Assembly (NCBI GenBank): GCA_027486255.1
Contig: JAIXPL010000001.1
Span: forward strand, 24,643 to 88,642
Length of the DNA: 64,000 nt
Reading direction: 5' to 3'
Origin: Comamonadaceae bacterium
Lineage (GTDB): Bacteria > Pseudomonadota > Gammaproteobacteria > Burkholderiales > Burkholderiaceae_C
Shown one piece after another: positions 63,241 to 64,000 of this stretch. The notes under the pieces are model-generated. The model was not told the DNA's origin and did not search any database. It was given only the letters and a program-made list of their open reading frames with translations. The position numbers were made by a program, and so were the translations under genes. How positions within the stretch are numbered: the first letter of the stretch is position 1; each line of letters begins with the position of its first letter.

Positions 63241-63254
63241 GCGAGGAGCGGCGC

Positions 63255-64000
63255 TCAGGCCGGGGTGTAGGCCAGGCGCACGTAAATGGGGGCGAAGGCC
63301 TCGGCCTGGGTGATGTCCAGCAGGCCCTCCTTGGCCAACTCCAGCATGGCGATGAAGGTCACCACCAGCACCGGCATGCCCCGCGTGACGTCAAAGAGGT
63401 CCTGGAACTCCATGAAGCGCGCGCCCTGAAGCCTGCGCAGCACGATGCTCATGTGCTCGCGCACGCTGAGCTCCTCGCGGCTGATCACATGGTGCTGCAC
63501 CAGGCGGGCGCGCTTGACGATGTCGCGCCAGGCCTCCTGCAGGTCGGCCATGTGCACATCCGGAAAGCGCGGCTGAAGGGACTGCTCCACGTAAATTTGC
63601 GCCCGCACGAAGTCGCGGCCGAACTGCGGCACCTCATTGAGTCGATGGGCGGCCAGCTTCATCTGCTCGTACTCCAGCAGGCGCCGCACCAGCTCGGCGC
63701 GCGGGTCTTCAGGCTCCTGGCCCTCGGGGGTCTTCTTGGGCGGCAACAGCATGCGTGACTTGATCTCGATCAGCATGGCCGCCATCAGCAGGTACTCGGC
63801 CGCCAACTCCAGGTTGGTGCTGCGGATCTCGTCGACGTAGCTCAGGTACTGGCGCGTCACCGCCGCCATGGGGATGTCGAGGATGTTGAAGTTCTGCTTG
63901 CGGATCAGGTAGAGCAACAGGTCCAGCGGACCTTCGAAGGCTTCCAGGAACACCTTCAGCGCATCGGGCGGGATGTACAGGTCTTGCGGCAGCGCAAACA
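63255..64000 (-). CDS. scpA: Segregation and condensation protein A (5' end outside the window)
   Basis: The frame is open through the window edge, so the gene is partial; the GTG at 63953 is internal. The visible part reads [44 protein letters not shown], the kleisin N-terminus that binds SMC, then the middle linker and the C-terminal winged-helix region (about the last 80 residues). ScpA bridges SMC and ScpB in chromosome condensation. Confidence 0.95.
   Translation of the reverse strand, partial: FALPQDLYIPPDALKVFLEAFEGPLDLLLYLIRKQNFNILDIPMAAVTRQYLSYVDEIRSTNLELAAEYLLMAAMLIEIKSRMLLPPKKTPEGQEPEDPRAELVRRLLEYEQMKLAAHRLNEVPQFGRDFVRAQIYVEQSLQPRFPDVHMADLQEAWRDIVKRARLVQHHVISREELSVREHMSIVLRRLQGARFMEFQDLFDVTRGMPVLVVTFIAMLELAKEGLLDITQAEAFAPIYVRLAYTPA

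Overview
The window is a high-GC betaproteobacterial chromosome segment, most like the Burkholderiales and probably Comamonadaceae. The grounds are conserved gene orders known from that group: rplU-rpmA-obgE-proB with ispB divergent, pilB-pilC-pilD-coaE-zapD-yacG, hemA-prfA-prmC-grxD, a DUF971 gene-ubiE-Tim44-like-ubiJ-ubiB, gpmA-rhodanese-grxC-secB-gpsA and panC-panB-scpA. Two Bug-type solute receptors and a short H-NS of the MvaT-unlike, betaproteobacterial kind fit the same group. No species can be named from the sequence alone.

Layout. 1-6836 is core: the tail of a Nudix gene, a CNP1-like secreted protein, proB, obgE, rpmA, rplU, ispB and a six-helix chemoreceptor. At 7019-7095 lies an intact tRNA-Pro(CGG). 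Immediately after it is a 10.5-kb integrated element (about 7096-17642) with visibly lower GC. It is bounded by a 49-bp perfect direct repeat of the tRNA 3' half. It encodes a tRNA-targeting tyrosine recombinase, a second short tyrosine recombinase, a clamp-loader-like AAA+ ATPase operon, a possible rolling-circle replication protein, several small membrane proteins and many genes I cannot name. The tRNA's own terminator now lies beyond the far end of the element (17655-17692).

17694-21950 is accessory chromosome: two orphan Bug receptors, a lipoprotein, a YiiX-like cysteine peptidase and an H-NS gene with a striking promoter dyad. 22057-27402 is the type IV pilus assembly cluster with coaE, zapD and yacG. 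27480-31172 is the leftward hemA-prfA-prmC-grxD operon (tetrapyrrole synthesis and translation termination). 31333-41586 holds a giant FAD/Fe-S oxidoreductase, the ubiquinone genes and a sodium:solute symporter. 41658-53519 runs from fmdB, a DUF502 gene, aspS and nudB through clsB, an exonuclease/ATP-dependent ligase repair pair, folE with a downstream BLUF blue-light sensor, a DUF429 protein and a secreted nuclease to a leftward envelope-stress-like cluster (YqjD/YqjE-like, BON). 53974-64000 has an orphan NarL-type regulator, moeB-ctpA-gpmA leftward, rhodanese-grxC-hydrolase-secB-gpsA rightward, and panC-panB-scpA leftward, scpA being cut by the window end.

The most unusual region is the tRNA-Pro element. 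Besides the att repeats it carries paired TAAACTACA motifs near both ends (candidate integrase arm sites), a dispersed repeat family (core GTCGATTTTTAGGACGC) in both orientations, and a tandem duplication with a decayed gene copy. I recognise no described phage, ICE or defence system in it.
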